Notes under the pieces: generated by a model
Databases searched by the model: none
What the model was told of the DNA's origin: nothing
The model's input: only the letters and a program-made list of their open reading frames with translations
In this document: piece after piece, positions 37,463 to 45,590 of the stretch
Layout of the letters: the number at the start of each line of letters is the position of its first letter
Position numbering within the stretch: the stretch's first letter is position 1
From: Cladorhizidae sp. MBARI D1340-BT2
Lineage: Eukaryota > Porifera > Demospongiae > Poecilosclerida > Cladorhizidae
Direction of reading: 5' to 3'
Assembly: GCA_028752905.1 (NCBI GenBank)
Contig: JAQNBH010000010.1
Location: 17,835,922-17,899,921 of the forward strand
Length of the DNA: 64,000 bases
Program-made: the position numbers and the translations under genes

Positions 37463-37530
37463 TAGTGGTTGTATGTGCGACTAATATCACTTTTCTTCAC
37501 ACTTGTATCTCAACTCGTCTTTCTGAAAGA

Positions 37531-40140
37531 ATGTCACTCCCAGGAGAGGACCGACGGACAAGAAGCCAGACTACTCTTGCGCCCAGAGACACCGTTGAGG
37601 AGGGGGAGGAGGATTCCCTCCACCACCACCAACCTTTTTCAACACCTGCTAACAGTCAACAGCAGGGGGGTTCGAGAACAGAGATGATGGCTACATGGCT
37701 TCAAGCAGATGAAGCACGGGCACTGAGAGAGGAAGAGAGGATGGATCGGTACCGCCGTGAAGACCGCGACCGACAAGAACTCCAAGAGCAACACCGCCGT
37801 GAAGACCACGACCGACAAGAACGCCAAGAGCAACGATGGCAACAACTTTTGGCAGAAATGCGTAATCCGGCAAGGGAAGAACAATTACCCCCCATGCCTA
37901 AACCGACATTACACAAATATGTCGAGGGAGTAGACGACATGGGTGCTTTTTTAGATACCTTTGAAGTAACTGCTGAAGTAGGAGGGTGGCCAAGGAGACA
38001 GTGGACTGCCTGCCTACGTAGTTCGTTGTCGGGACAGGGGATGCTGGCAGTGTCATCGTTGACTGCTATGGAACAGCAGGACTATGATGTTGTCAAAGCA
38101 ACCCTGCTCTCTACATATCAAGTCTCCACAGAGAGCTACAGGAGGAGAGTGTTTGAAGTTAACTTCAACCAAGGGAATCCTGAGAATTGGTTCCGGGAGC
38201 GAAAACAATCGTTTAATCGTTGGATTCAATCCAGTGGTAAGTCCCAATATGACACGTTATTAATCGAATTAACGTTGCAGAAACTTCCTCGATGGCTAGA
38301 AGCGAGAATGAGGCAGCTCAATCCAGCCTCTTATGAAGACCTGAAAGAAGCTGTAGTACGCTATCTGAGCTCATCCAGAGGAGAGAAGGAAGTAGCCTCA
38401 ACACAGAAACCTGAGCAGAAAAGGAGTTGGAGAAGCGCAACTAATGAGAGCCGCGAAGCCAACGAGAGAGGCGGACGTTTTCCACCTAGCCACAGGGATG
38501 AGCGCTACAAAGGTAACACTAATAGTAGTACGATGCAAGGAAAAGAAGCTAAACCGCTGGAGTGTTATCGTTGTGGGAAACCTGGGCATATGAAAAGAGA
38601 TTGTGTTGTCAAGTTGGAAAAAGCAAACTGTGGGATAATTAAATGTGAGAAAGTACCAGCTTGGTCTCGCAATGTGAAGGTCAATGGTAAACCAGCAGTA
38701 GCGTTGCTTGATACAGGGTGCACGAAGACCATAGTACATCCTAGGCACATACAAAAGACAGATTACCTACCATGGAAAATTGCATACGCCACAGCCAGTG
38801 CTCGAAAAACATATTTTCCAGCAGCCAAGGTAGTGTTACAAGTGGATGGAGACAAAAGGCTAGAGTTAGCTGTAGGAGTTTCAGGACATATAACTACTGA
38901 CCTTTTGTTGGGGCATGATGTTCCCCATTTCCATAAGTATATTAGGGAAGCGATGGAGACAGAGTCCAAAAAAGAAGAAAACATTCCAACCACCGCCGCA
39001 ACCACAGAGTCAACAATGGTGACAACAAGGGCTCAGCAACAAGTGCAAACCCAGATCGACACTCAGTTGCAGCTTCAACAGCAGGAAGAGGAACCAGTCA
39101 CGCACACTCTTGACTCTGAGGGAAGTGGAAGTGAGATGGAAGAGGATGTAGCTGAAGAGTCTAATCCAGTGGCAGCTGTACCAGTGGAGTCCAAATTTGA
39201 GGAGGATATAGAACGAGTAGGTGAGACTATTCCTCTGCAGGTCGCAAGGGACGACTCAAGGAGCACAGAAGTAATGAGCATTGATGCAATCTCACCTGAG
39301 CAACTGCAGCAGGAGCAGCTGAAGGACACAACTTTGATGAAAGTGAGAAAAAAAGCTGATAGCAAGGGTAGTCCTTACTTTTGGGAGGGAAGATTACTAA
39401 TGAGAGAACCCTATCATGTTGGTGGGAAAAGCCTAGTGATAGTGCCTAAGATGGCAAGAGTAAAGGTCTTAACATTAGCTCACAATTCAGTAGTGGCTGG
39501 GCATTTTGGACGTGAAAGAACCTTGGAAGCCATTAGACAACGATTGGATTGGCCAGGGATTGCTTTAGATGTAAAAGAACTTTGTCAGTCATGCCCCATT
39601 TGCCAGAAGGCTAGTGCCCCAGTAGTGACTAAGGCACCACTACACCCTTTGCCTATTGTCAAGGAACCGTTCTCCAGGATAGCTCTAGATATCTTTGGGC
39701 CCTTAAAAAGAACTAAGGCTGGGAATAAGTATATTCTAGTGGCAATAGATTATACCACAAAGTGGCCGGAAGCATTTCCGTTAAAAAACACCACAGCTGA
39801 GACAGTAAATTGTTTAGTCGATTTAACTGCCAGAGTAGGGGTACCACAAGAGTTACTATCAGATAACGGGAGCAATTTCATGTCAAAAGTGATGAAGCAG
39901 TTCTGTAGCAGAACTGGAATCAAACAGATTCGAACCTCCCCATACCATCCCCAAACAGATGGTATGGTGGAACGGTTCAACAGTACTTTGAAGAGGTTGT
40001 TGAAGAAGTTAATGAACAACCCAAAGGTAGAATGGGATGATTGCCTACCTTTTGTTTTGTGGTCCTATAGGGGTAGTTGCGACCACAGGATTTTCACCTT
40101 TCAGGCTATTATTCGGAAGGGAGATGAGAACACCCCTTGA
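37531..40140 (+). CDS. Retrotransposon Gag-protease-integrase polyprotein (ORF1)
   Basis: 869 residues from the chosen start. The frame is open from an ATG at 37348, but that 61-residue extension is only the hydrophobic translation of the 51-bp repeats, so the ATG at 37531 is preferred. Residues about 60-110 are rich in Arg, Glu and Gln and probably a coiled coil. Residues about 125-280 form a capsid region resembling SCAN domains. A CCHC knuckle (CYRCGKPGHMKRDC) lies at 345-358. Protease DTG is at 394-396, with LLLGHD near its end. A Gln- and acid-rich linker follows. Integrase has an HHCC zinc module (H651, H658, C688, C691) and a D720, D778, E814 core with exact D35E spacing. The frame stops soon after the core, and the rest of integrase and the reverse transcriptase continue in the +1 frame at 40037-42214. 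Gag assembles the particle, protease cuts the polyprotein, and integrase inserts the cDNA. Confidence 0.9.
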   Translation: MSLPGEDRRTRSQTTLAPRDTVEEGEEDSLHHHQPFSTPANSQQQGGSRTEMMATWLQADEARALREEERMDRYRREDRDRQELQEQHRREDHDRQERQEQRWQQLLAEMRNPAREEQLPPMPKPTLHKYVEGVDDMGAFLDTFEVTAEVGGWPRRQWTACLRSSLSGQGMLAVSSLTAMEQQDYDVVKATLLSTYQVSTESYRRRVFEVNFNQGNPENWFRERKQSFNRWIQSSGKSQYDTLLIELTLQKLPRWLEARMRQLNPASYEDLKEAVVRYLSSSRGEKEVASTQKPEQKRSWRSATNESREANERGGRFPPSHRDERYKGNTNSSTMQGKEAKPLECYRCGKPGHMKRDCVVKLEKANCGIIKCEKVPAWSRNVKVNGKPAVALLDTGCTKTIVHPRHIQKTDYLPWKIAYATASARKTYFPAAKVVLQVDGDKRLELAVGVSGHITTDLLLGHDVPHFHKYIREAMETESKKEENIPTTAATTESTMVTTRAQQQVQTQIDTQLQLQQQEEEPVTHTLDSEGSGSEMEEDVAEESNPVAAVPVESKFEEDIERVGETIPLQVARDDSRSTEVMSIDAISPEQLQQEQLKDTTLMKVRKKADSKGSPYFWEGRLLMREPYHVGGKSLVIVPKMARVKVLTLAHNSVVAGHFGRERTLEAIRQRLDWPGIALDVKELCQSCPICQKASAPVVTKAPLHPLPIVKEPFSRIALDIFGPLKRTKAGNKYILVAIDYTTKWPEAFPLKNTTAETVNCLVDLTARVGVPQELLSDNGSNFMSKVMKQFCSRTGIKQIRTSPYHPQTDGMVERFNSTLKRLLKKLMNNPKVEWDDCLPFVLWSYRGSCDHRIFTFQAIIRKGDENTP
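38563..38604 (+). other. Gag CCHC zinc knuckle
   Basis: C-x2-C-x4-H-x4-C, a single nucleic-acid-binding knuckle between the capsid region and protease, as in Ty3/gypsy nucleocapsids. Confidence 0.95.
38710..38718 (+). other. Aspartic protease catalytic DTG
   Basis: Asp-Thr-Gly in the context ALLDTGCTKTIV, the active-site triad of a retroelement aspartic protease, which works as a dimer. Confidence 0.93.
39481..39972 (+). other. Integrase HHCC module and DD35E core
   Basis: The zinc module is H-x6-H-x29-C-x2-C, with His codons at 39481 and 39502 and Cys codons at 39592 and 39601. Catalytic Asp codons are at 39688 and 39862 and the Glu codon at 39970. All three catalytic residues are present in ORF1, upstream of reverse transcriptase. 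Confidence 0.95.
40037..40140 (+). other. ORF1/ORF2 overlap with frame change inside integrase
   Basis: The two frames overlap by 104 nt. Integrase-like sequence leaves ORF1 and reappears in ORF2 around a GGGG run at 40070-40073. A break inside one domain is unlike the usual gag/pol frameshift position, so a point indel (biological or from sequencing) is the simplest reading. Confidence 0.8.
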
Positions 40141-42214
40141 GAATTTAGCTAGATTCTGGAAAGGAAAAGCAGAAGAGTGTGAGGTTGATGTTATCGAGTT
40201 CATTCGAACCATGGAAGCTAACATTGAACTAGTGAGAGAATTGGCTCAGGAAAAAGAAAGGAAAGAGAAACAGTCTCAAAAGAGATACCATGATAGGAAA
40301 GCTATTGAAAGACAATTTGAGGTTGGGGAATTTGTTTTAGTATTCCGACCGCGAAAACAGAATAAACTGTTAAATGAGTGGCAAGGCCCATTTCCAATTG
40401 TGAGAAAGATCACTGAGGTAACTTATCAGGTGGACACGGGAAAAACAGGGAAACCACTAAAAACTTTTCACGTGAATACCATGAAGTTATGGACTTCGCC
40501 AGCCCCAGCAGTCTTTCTAGTGGAAGACCAAGAATTAGACGACCAGTTCAATTTGAACCAGGTATCAAAGGCACGTTCTCTCTCTCACATGCAACACACA
40601 CAATTAAATCAATTGAAACAACAATTCAAGGATGTTATCAAGGAAACCCCAGGAAAGACTGACTTAATAGAGCATGTGATAGCTACAGGGGATGTACTAC
40701 CAATACGATTGCCTTCGTATAGGTTAGCACACACAGCGAAAGAATTTTTGCGTTCGGAGATAAAAACTCTTTTAGATCAGGGTATCATTGAATCTTCTCA
40801 CAGTCCTTGGGCAGCGCCCATAGTTTTAGTTCCTAAAAAGGATGGGGGGACAAGGATGTGTATTGACTACCGCAAATTGAATTTAGTGACCAAAGCAGAC
40901 CCATATCCACTACCAAATATCGAAGAGCTGATTGACAACATAGGTGGAGCCAAATTCATAACTACATTAGATCTAGTTAAGGGATACCACCAAGTGCCTG
41001 TGGAAAAGGGGAGTCGAGAAAAAACAGCTTTTTCAACACCTTATGGGAAATATCAATATCTCACAATGCCCTTTGGCTTGGTGTCAGCCCCTTCCACATT
41101 TCAAAGACTTATGAATTCTATTTTAGAAGGATTACATGATTTTTCCTCCGCGTATTTGGATGATATAGTCATCCATAGTACCTCATGGGAAGATCATTTG
41201 AAACATTTGAGGGTAGTGATGGAAAGGTTGAGGGCAGCGGGGTTAACCATAAAAGAAAAGAAATGTAATTTTGGGGTTAGTCAATGTTGTTATTTGGGTC
41301 ATCTGGTTGGTGATGGTCAAGTTCGCCCGATGTCGTGCAAGATCGAAGCCGTGCAGAACTACATGATCCCAAAGACGAAGAAGAACGTTCGAGCATTTCT
41401 AGGACTCTGCGGCTACTATCGCAAATTTATTCCATCATTTGCTACGATAGCTTGCCCCCTCACGAACTTAACAAAAAAGATGAAAGAAAACAAAGTGATC
41501 TGGACAACGGAATGTGACACAGCATTCCAAGCATTAAAGAAAGCTTTGACAGATCAACCGATTCTATCAACTCCAGATTGGACGAAGCAGTTTATATTAC
41601 AGACAGACGCCTCAGCAACGGGGTTGGGTTATGTATTGAGCCAAATAAATGACAAGGGAGAAGAGCATCCAATTGCGTACGGCTCGCGGAAATTATTGCC
41701 CAGGGAGCAGAATTATTCAACCATCGAGAGGGAGGCACTTGCGATCGTTGCTGGTGTAAAGCATTACAGAGTCTACCTAGAGGGTACCAAGTTCAAGATC
41801 GAGACTGACCACAACCCTCTTTTGCATTTAGCAAACTTAAAGGACAGCCATGGTCGATTGGCTAGATGGGCTTTATCATTACAAGCCTATGACTTTTTGA
41901 TCTCTCATAGATCTGGTTCAGCAAATGCAAATGCTGACTGCCTTAGTCGAGACCAAGGGTCTCGATCTAACGGGGGAGGAATGTCAGGGAAACCTTCCCT
42001 GACTGTTGACAAAGGAACCACCATGAACAAAGGAACCACTATGAACAAAGAAACCACCATGGACAAAGGAACCACCATGAACAAAGAAACCACCATGGAC
42101 AAAGAAACCACCATGGACAAAGAAACCACCATGGACAAAGAAACCACCATGGACAAAGAAACCACCATGGACAAAGAAACCACCATGGACAAAGAAACCA
42201 CCAGAGACTGGTGA
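40037..42214 (+). CDS. Retrotransposon integrase C-terminus, reverse transcriptase and RNase H (ORF2)
   Basis: 725 codons counted from the first ATG. That ATG is inside the overlap with ORF1 and is probably not a true start; real Pol sequence in this frame begins near 40070. Residues about 13-155 are the integrase C-terminal part, with GPF at 117-119 and FHVNTMKLW after it. Reverse transcriptase spans about 230-420, with Asp312 in TTLDL and YLDD at 373-376. RNase H follows (Asp524 in QTDAS, then the ETDHNPL and NADCLSR regions). The frame then runs without a stop through the polypurine tract into the 3' LTR, adding about 77 residues, mostly six-residue repeats (ETTMDK/GTTMNK) from the minisatellite. 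Relative to ORF1 the frame is +1, so one base too many or two too few, or a programmed shift, lies near 40075. Confidence 0.9.
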   Translation: MIAYLLFCGPIGVVATTGFSPFRLLFGREMRTPLENLARFWKGKAEECEVDVIEFIRTMEANIELVRELAQEKERKEKQSQKRYHDRKAIERQFEVGEFVLVFRPRKQNKLLNEWQGPFPIVRKITEVTYQVDTGKTGKPLKTFHVNTMKLWTSPAPAVFLVEDQELDDQFNLNQVSKARSLSHMQHTQLNQLKQQFKDVIKETPGKTDLIEHVIATGDVLPIRLPSYRLAHTAKEFLRSEIKTLLDQGIIESSHSPWAAPIVLVPKKDGGTRMCIDYRKLNLVTKADPYPLPNIEELIDNIGGAKFITTLDLVKGYHQVPVEKGSREKTAFSTPYGKYQYLTMPFGLVSAPSTFQRLMNSILEGLHDFSSAYLDDIVIHSTSWEDHLKHLRVVMERLRAAGLTIKEKKCNFGVSQCCYLGHLVGDGQVRPMSCKIEAVQNYMIPKTKKNVRAFLGLCGYYRKFIPSFATIACPLTNLTKKMKENKVIWTTECDTAFQALKKALTDQPILSTPDWTKQFILQTDASATGLGYVLSQINDKGEEHPIAYGSRKLLPREQNYSTIEREALAIVAGVKHYRVYLEGTKFKIETDHNPLLHLANLKDSHGRLARWALSLQAYDFLISHRSGSANANADCLSRDQGSRSNGGGMSGKPSLTVDKGTTMNKGTTMNKETTMDKGTTMNKETTMDKETTMDKETTMDKETTMDKETTMDKETTMDKETTRDW
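41153..41164 (+). other. Reverse transcriptase YLDD active site
   Basis: Tyr-Leu-Asp-Asp followed by IVIHS, the metal-binding catalytic motif typical of Ty3/gypsy enzymes (copia-type enzymes usually read YVDD). Confidence 0.96.
41972..41981 (+). promoter_or_regulatory. Polypurine tract
   Basis: GGGGGAGGAA directly before the TG of the 3' LTR, the plus-strand DNA primer site. It is also read as codons at the end of pol. Confidence 0.9.
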
Positions 42215-42572
42215 CCTCAAACTGAGTGCTATAAAAGAACATTGTAATTTAATTAAAGGGAGAGAAAAACACTAAGAGAAACTGGAACTGAACTTGTGTA
42301 AGGAGGGATAGACTGTAAAGCTAGGCTTGTATGGTTATCTCTGTGTAATCTCTGTGTATGATTGCTGATTGAGTATATCACTTATCTTATTAATATATAT
42401 ACCATTCTATTAATAAGAGGGATACAGCGACTACTGGAGTTGGCTGATTTCGGGTTGGATCGAGGATCACTAGTGAGGAGAGACTGGTGACAAGGATCTA
42501 GCCGTCGTATAAAATAGTGTCTCATGCCAATTAGTTAAAGGTTCTAATTGGATGAGAACTGATTTTATCACA
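41982..42572 (+). repeat. 3' LTR
   Basis: 591 bp, offset by exactly 5284 bp from the 5' LTR and matching it on reading. The pol frame enters it and stops at 42212-42214, just before its TATAAAA (42230-42236). Confidence 0.96.
42014..42211 (+). repeat. 18-bp minisatellite in the 3' LTR, in frame with pol
   Basis: The eleven 18-bp units are read in frame as hexapeptides at the end of ORF2. Unit length changes would keep the frame open. Same sequence as in the 5' LTR. Confidence 0.93.
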
Positions 42573-42577
42573 CTCTT
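42573..42577. repeat. Target site duplication, right copy
   Basis: CTCTT directly after the 3' LTR, followed by CTATATTATG, the same host sequence as at 48179. Confidence 0.95.
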
Positions 42578-42580
42578 CTA

Positions 42581-42663
42581 TATTATGAAACAGATGTTAA
42601 GACTTGTTACATTATGAAACAGATGTTAAGAATAGTGTCATATTATGAAACATATGTCATATT
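42581..42663. repeat. 83-bp insert in the palindrome (before unit 27)
   Basis: Lies between CTCTTCTA and GAAGAG, splitting the palindrome near its centre. It contains two copies of ATTATGAAACAGATGTTAAG and a third, diverged one, about 29-31 bp apart. The same insert is at 48182-48264. Origin unknown. Confidence 0.88.
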
Positions 42664-42744
42664 GAAGAGTTTTAACGCAGCGGTAAGAAAACATAGCTTG
42701 AAGAGAAAATGCATTTTATAAGTGATGAAATGTGCTGTCTGGAT

Positions 42745-42863
42745 GCCTACGACCATACCACGTTGAGAACACCGGTTCTCGTCCGATCACCGAAGTTAAG
42801 CAGCGTTGGGCCTGCCCAGTACTTGGATGGGTGACCGCCTGGGAACAGTAGGTGTTGTAGGCT
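42745..42863 (+). rRNA. 5S ribosomal RNA, unit 27
   Basis: First gene after the retrotransposon. C105T, shared with unit 31; flank GTGCTGTCTGG. Internal promoter boxes intact. Its upstream palindrome is split by the 83-bp insert and the retroelement. Confidence 0.96.
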
Positions 42864-44109
42864 TTTTGCTGGCCTCTCTCTTTTTTTCTTCTTCTTTTTC
42901 ACCTCTTACTTTGTGCAATAGTAATTCTACTCGGCAAGCGTAGAACCATGAATTCAGTCAGACATTTGGCATTTGCACTTGGCTGAACAGTTTGATCAGG
43001 GAAAAACAACAGCATGTGCCAAGATTTTGTTTGCCATTGAACTTGGAGGGAAAAATTGGATATATCGTATTTAAAAAATCGACCCATGCTGCTTCGACTA
43101 CCTTCTGCCACCACTTGGTGATATATAGAACTTGGAGGAAAACATGAAGGGAAAAATGAGCACCACTGTGGATTGGAACAAGCCTATCGATGTTTAGTTC
43201 TTTTACGCGTGGAGGGAATAAAGTTGGGCTGAAATGAAATAGTGCAGCTTGTACTTTCGAACATGCCTTCTCTTGTGTGTTCTTAATTGAACGAGTTTTT
43301 ATTCGGGGTAAAAGATTGGTTAACAAATGCCTCCACTGGAGTTGATTTCAGCCTTGTGTCATACTCCACTTCTAGTCCACTTTGAAGGACAGGATATCTG
43401 AAAGTGAGGTCAGCTTTGATAGCTATTTAAAAAAAAACTGATTTAAAATTGTTAGAAATGGAAAAGAAAAAGGAAGATTTGGAGCTTCACAGAGTCTTTT
43501 AAGATCTGTGACAAAGCCAAACTTATGATGTTATGTATATCACAAGTTCAAGTATTGAATGTACTCTCTGCTTCGACTAATACCAAGCTGATGTGTCATC
43601 TGATGGAGTTCTATATAATAATTATAGTGAAAATTGGGTACAGCATCATCACGTTTGCAGGGGATGCCTGAAGATTGTGTCTCTAAAAACAACGAGGCTG
43701 GTTTTGATCAGTGATAGTATCCTTAGTGTGAATGGTTACTATAGGGTTGATATTTCGTGGACTTTTTGCTCATTTTTGTTTCCTGCAAACAGAAATAATT
43801 ATGTCTTGTCTAGAAGGGGTAAGGATCGTCACGTTTTGACCGTCACTGCGAAGTGAACTTCCAGGTAGAAGTTAGTAGTCCTAACGAAAGCTGATCTACG
43901 GTCCAGGAGAAATTGGCTGACTCTCAATTGATACTAGGACCTTGCGAATGACATAAGAACTTGGGGAAAAGAAGATGAAAAAAATAGAGTGCACAAAACA
44001 TTAGTAACCGTGAATTGGAACAAGCCGGAAATAGTTTTAACGCAGCGGTGAGAAAACATAGCTTGAAGAGAAAATGCATTTTATAAGTGATGAAATGTGG
44101 TGTCTGGAT
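42864..44109 (+). repeat. 5S spacer type C (also 48465-49710 and 53071-54055)
   Basis: Gene-free spacer marked by a TATAATAATTATAG stretch near 43612, CACGTTTGC, AACGAGGCTGG (one G fewer) and AAATAATTATGTCTTG. Downstream it lacks CTGT and the 16 bp that contain the palindrome. An 87-codon plus-strand frame at 43593-43856 arises only from these indels and is not considered a gene. Confidence 0.85.
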
Positions 44110-44228
44110 GCCTACGACCATACCACGTTGAGAACACCGGTTCTCGTCCGATCACCGAAGTTAAGCAGCGTTGGGCCTGCCCAGTACTTGGATGGGTGAC
44201 CGCCTGGGAACAGCAGGTGTTGTAGGCT
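44110..44228 (+). rRNA. 5S ribosomal RNA, unit 28
   Basis: Consensus gene. The upstream palindrome is deleted (16 bp, with a linked 4-bp CTGT loss), yet the TATA-like box remains at the usual distance. Confidence 0.98.
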
Positions 44229-45471
44229 TTTTGCTGGCCTCTCTCTTTTTTTCTTCTTCTTTTTCACCTCTTACTTTGTGCAATAGTAATTCTACTCGGC
44301 AAGCGTAGAACCATGAATTCAGTCAGACATTTGGCATTTGCACTTGGCTGAACAGTTTGATCAGGGAAAAACAACAGCATGTGCCAAGATTTTGTTTGCC
44401 ATTGAACTTGGAGGGAAAAATTGGATATATCGTATTTAAAAAATCGACCCATGCTGCTTCGACTACCTTCTGCCACCACTTGGTGATAATATATAGAACT
44501 TGGAGGAAAACATGAAGGGAAAAATGAGCACCACTGTGGATTGGAACAAGCCTATCGATGTTTAGTTCTTTTACGCGTGGAGGGAATAAAGTTGGGCCGA
44601 AATGAAATAGTGCAGCTTGTACTTTCGAACATGCCTTCTCTTGTGTGTTCTTAATTGAACGAGTTTTTATTCGTGGTAAAAGATTGGTTAACAAATGCCT
44701 CCACTGGAGTTGATTTCAGCCTTGTGTCATACTCCACTTCTAGTCCACTTTGAAGGACAGGATATCTGAAAGTGAGGTCAGCTTTGATAGCTATAAAAAA
44801 AAAATGATTTAAAATTGTTAGAAATGGAAAAGAAAAAGGAAGAGTTGGAGCTTCACAGAGTCTTTTAAGATCTGTGACAAAGACAAACTTATGATGTTAT
44901 GTATATCACAAGTTCAAGTATTGAATGTACTCTCTGCTTCGACTAATACCAAGCTGATGTGTCATCTGATGGAGTTCTATATAGTGAAAATTGGGTACAG
45001 CATCATCATGTTTGCAGGGGATGCCTGAAGATTGTGTCTCTAAAAACAACGAGGGCTGGTTTTGATCAGTGATAGTATCCTTAGTGTGAATGGTTACTAT
45101 AGGGTTGATATTTCGTGGACTTTCTGCTCATTTTTGTTTTCCAATGCAAATTCTGGTCTAGAAGGGGTAAGGATCGTCACGTTTTGACCGTCACTGCGAA
45201 GTGAACTTCCAGGTACAAGTTAGTAGTCCTAACGAAAGCTGATCTACGGTCCAGGAGAAATTGGCTGACTCTCAATTGATACTAGGACCTTGCGAATGAT
45301 ATAAGAACTTGGGGAAAAGAAGATGAAAAAATAGAGTGCACAAAACATTAGTAACCGCTGTTGAATTGGAACAAGCCGGAAATCTGTCTCTTCTAGAAGA
45401 GTTTTAACGCAGCGGTGAGAAAACATAGCTTGAAGAGAAAATGCATTTTATAAGAAATGTGGTGTCTGGAT

Positions 45472-45590
45472 GCCTACGACCATACCACGTTGAGAACACC
45501 GGTTCTCGTCCGATCACCGAAGTTAAGCAGCGTTGGGCCTGCCCAGTACTTGGATGGGTGACCGCCTGGGAACAGCAGGTGTTGTAGGCT
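45472..45590 (+). rRNA. 5S ribosomal RNA, unit 29
   Basis: Consensus gene, but five bases are missing from the flank, so the TATA-like box (45449-45453) begins 23 instead of 28 bp before the gene. Confidence 0.97.

Larger units (their letters stand above)
36698..42572 (+). mobile_element. Gmr1-like Ty3/gypsy LTR retrotransposon, full length
   Basis: 5875-bp element with TG...CA ends, two 591-bp LTRs that match base for base on reading, a tRNA primer site, a polypurine tract and a 5-bp target duplication. The order is LTR, leader with 51-bp repeats, gag, protease, integrase, reverse transcriptase, RNase H, LTR. The reverse transcriptase and integrase are Ty3/gypsy-like (YLDD, DD35E, GPF module), but integrase comes before reverse transcriptase, as in Ty1/copia. 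This combination is known for Gmr1-type elements. The coding region is in two overlapping frames that split integrase, so this copy probably cannot make intact Pol unless it frameshifts. It lies on the same strand as the 5S genes, 172 bp upstream of unit 27. Confidence 0.95.

Noticed and set aside
43593..43856. 87-codon plus-strand frame in type C spacers
   Set aside because: Created by spacer indels and absent as a frame in types A, B and D; no recognisable domain.
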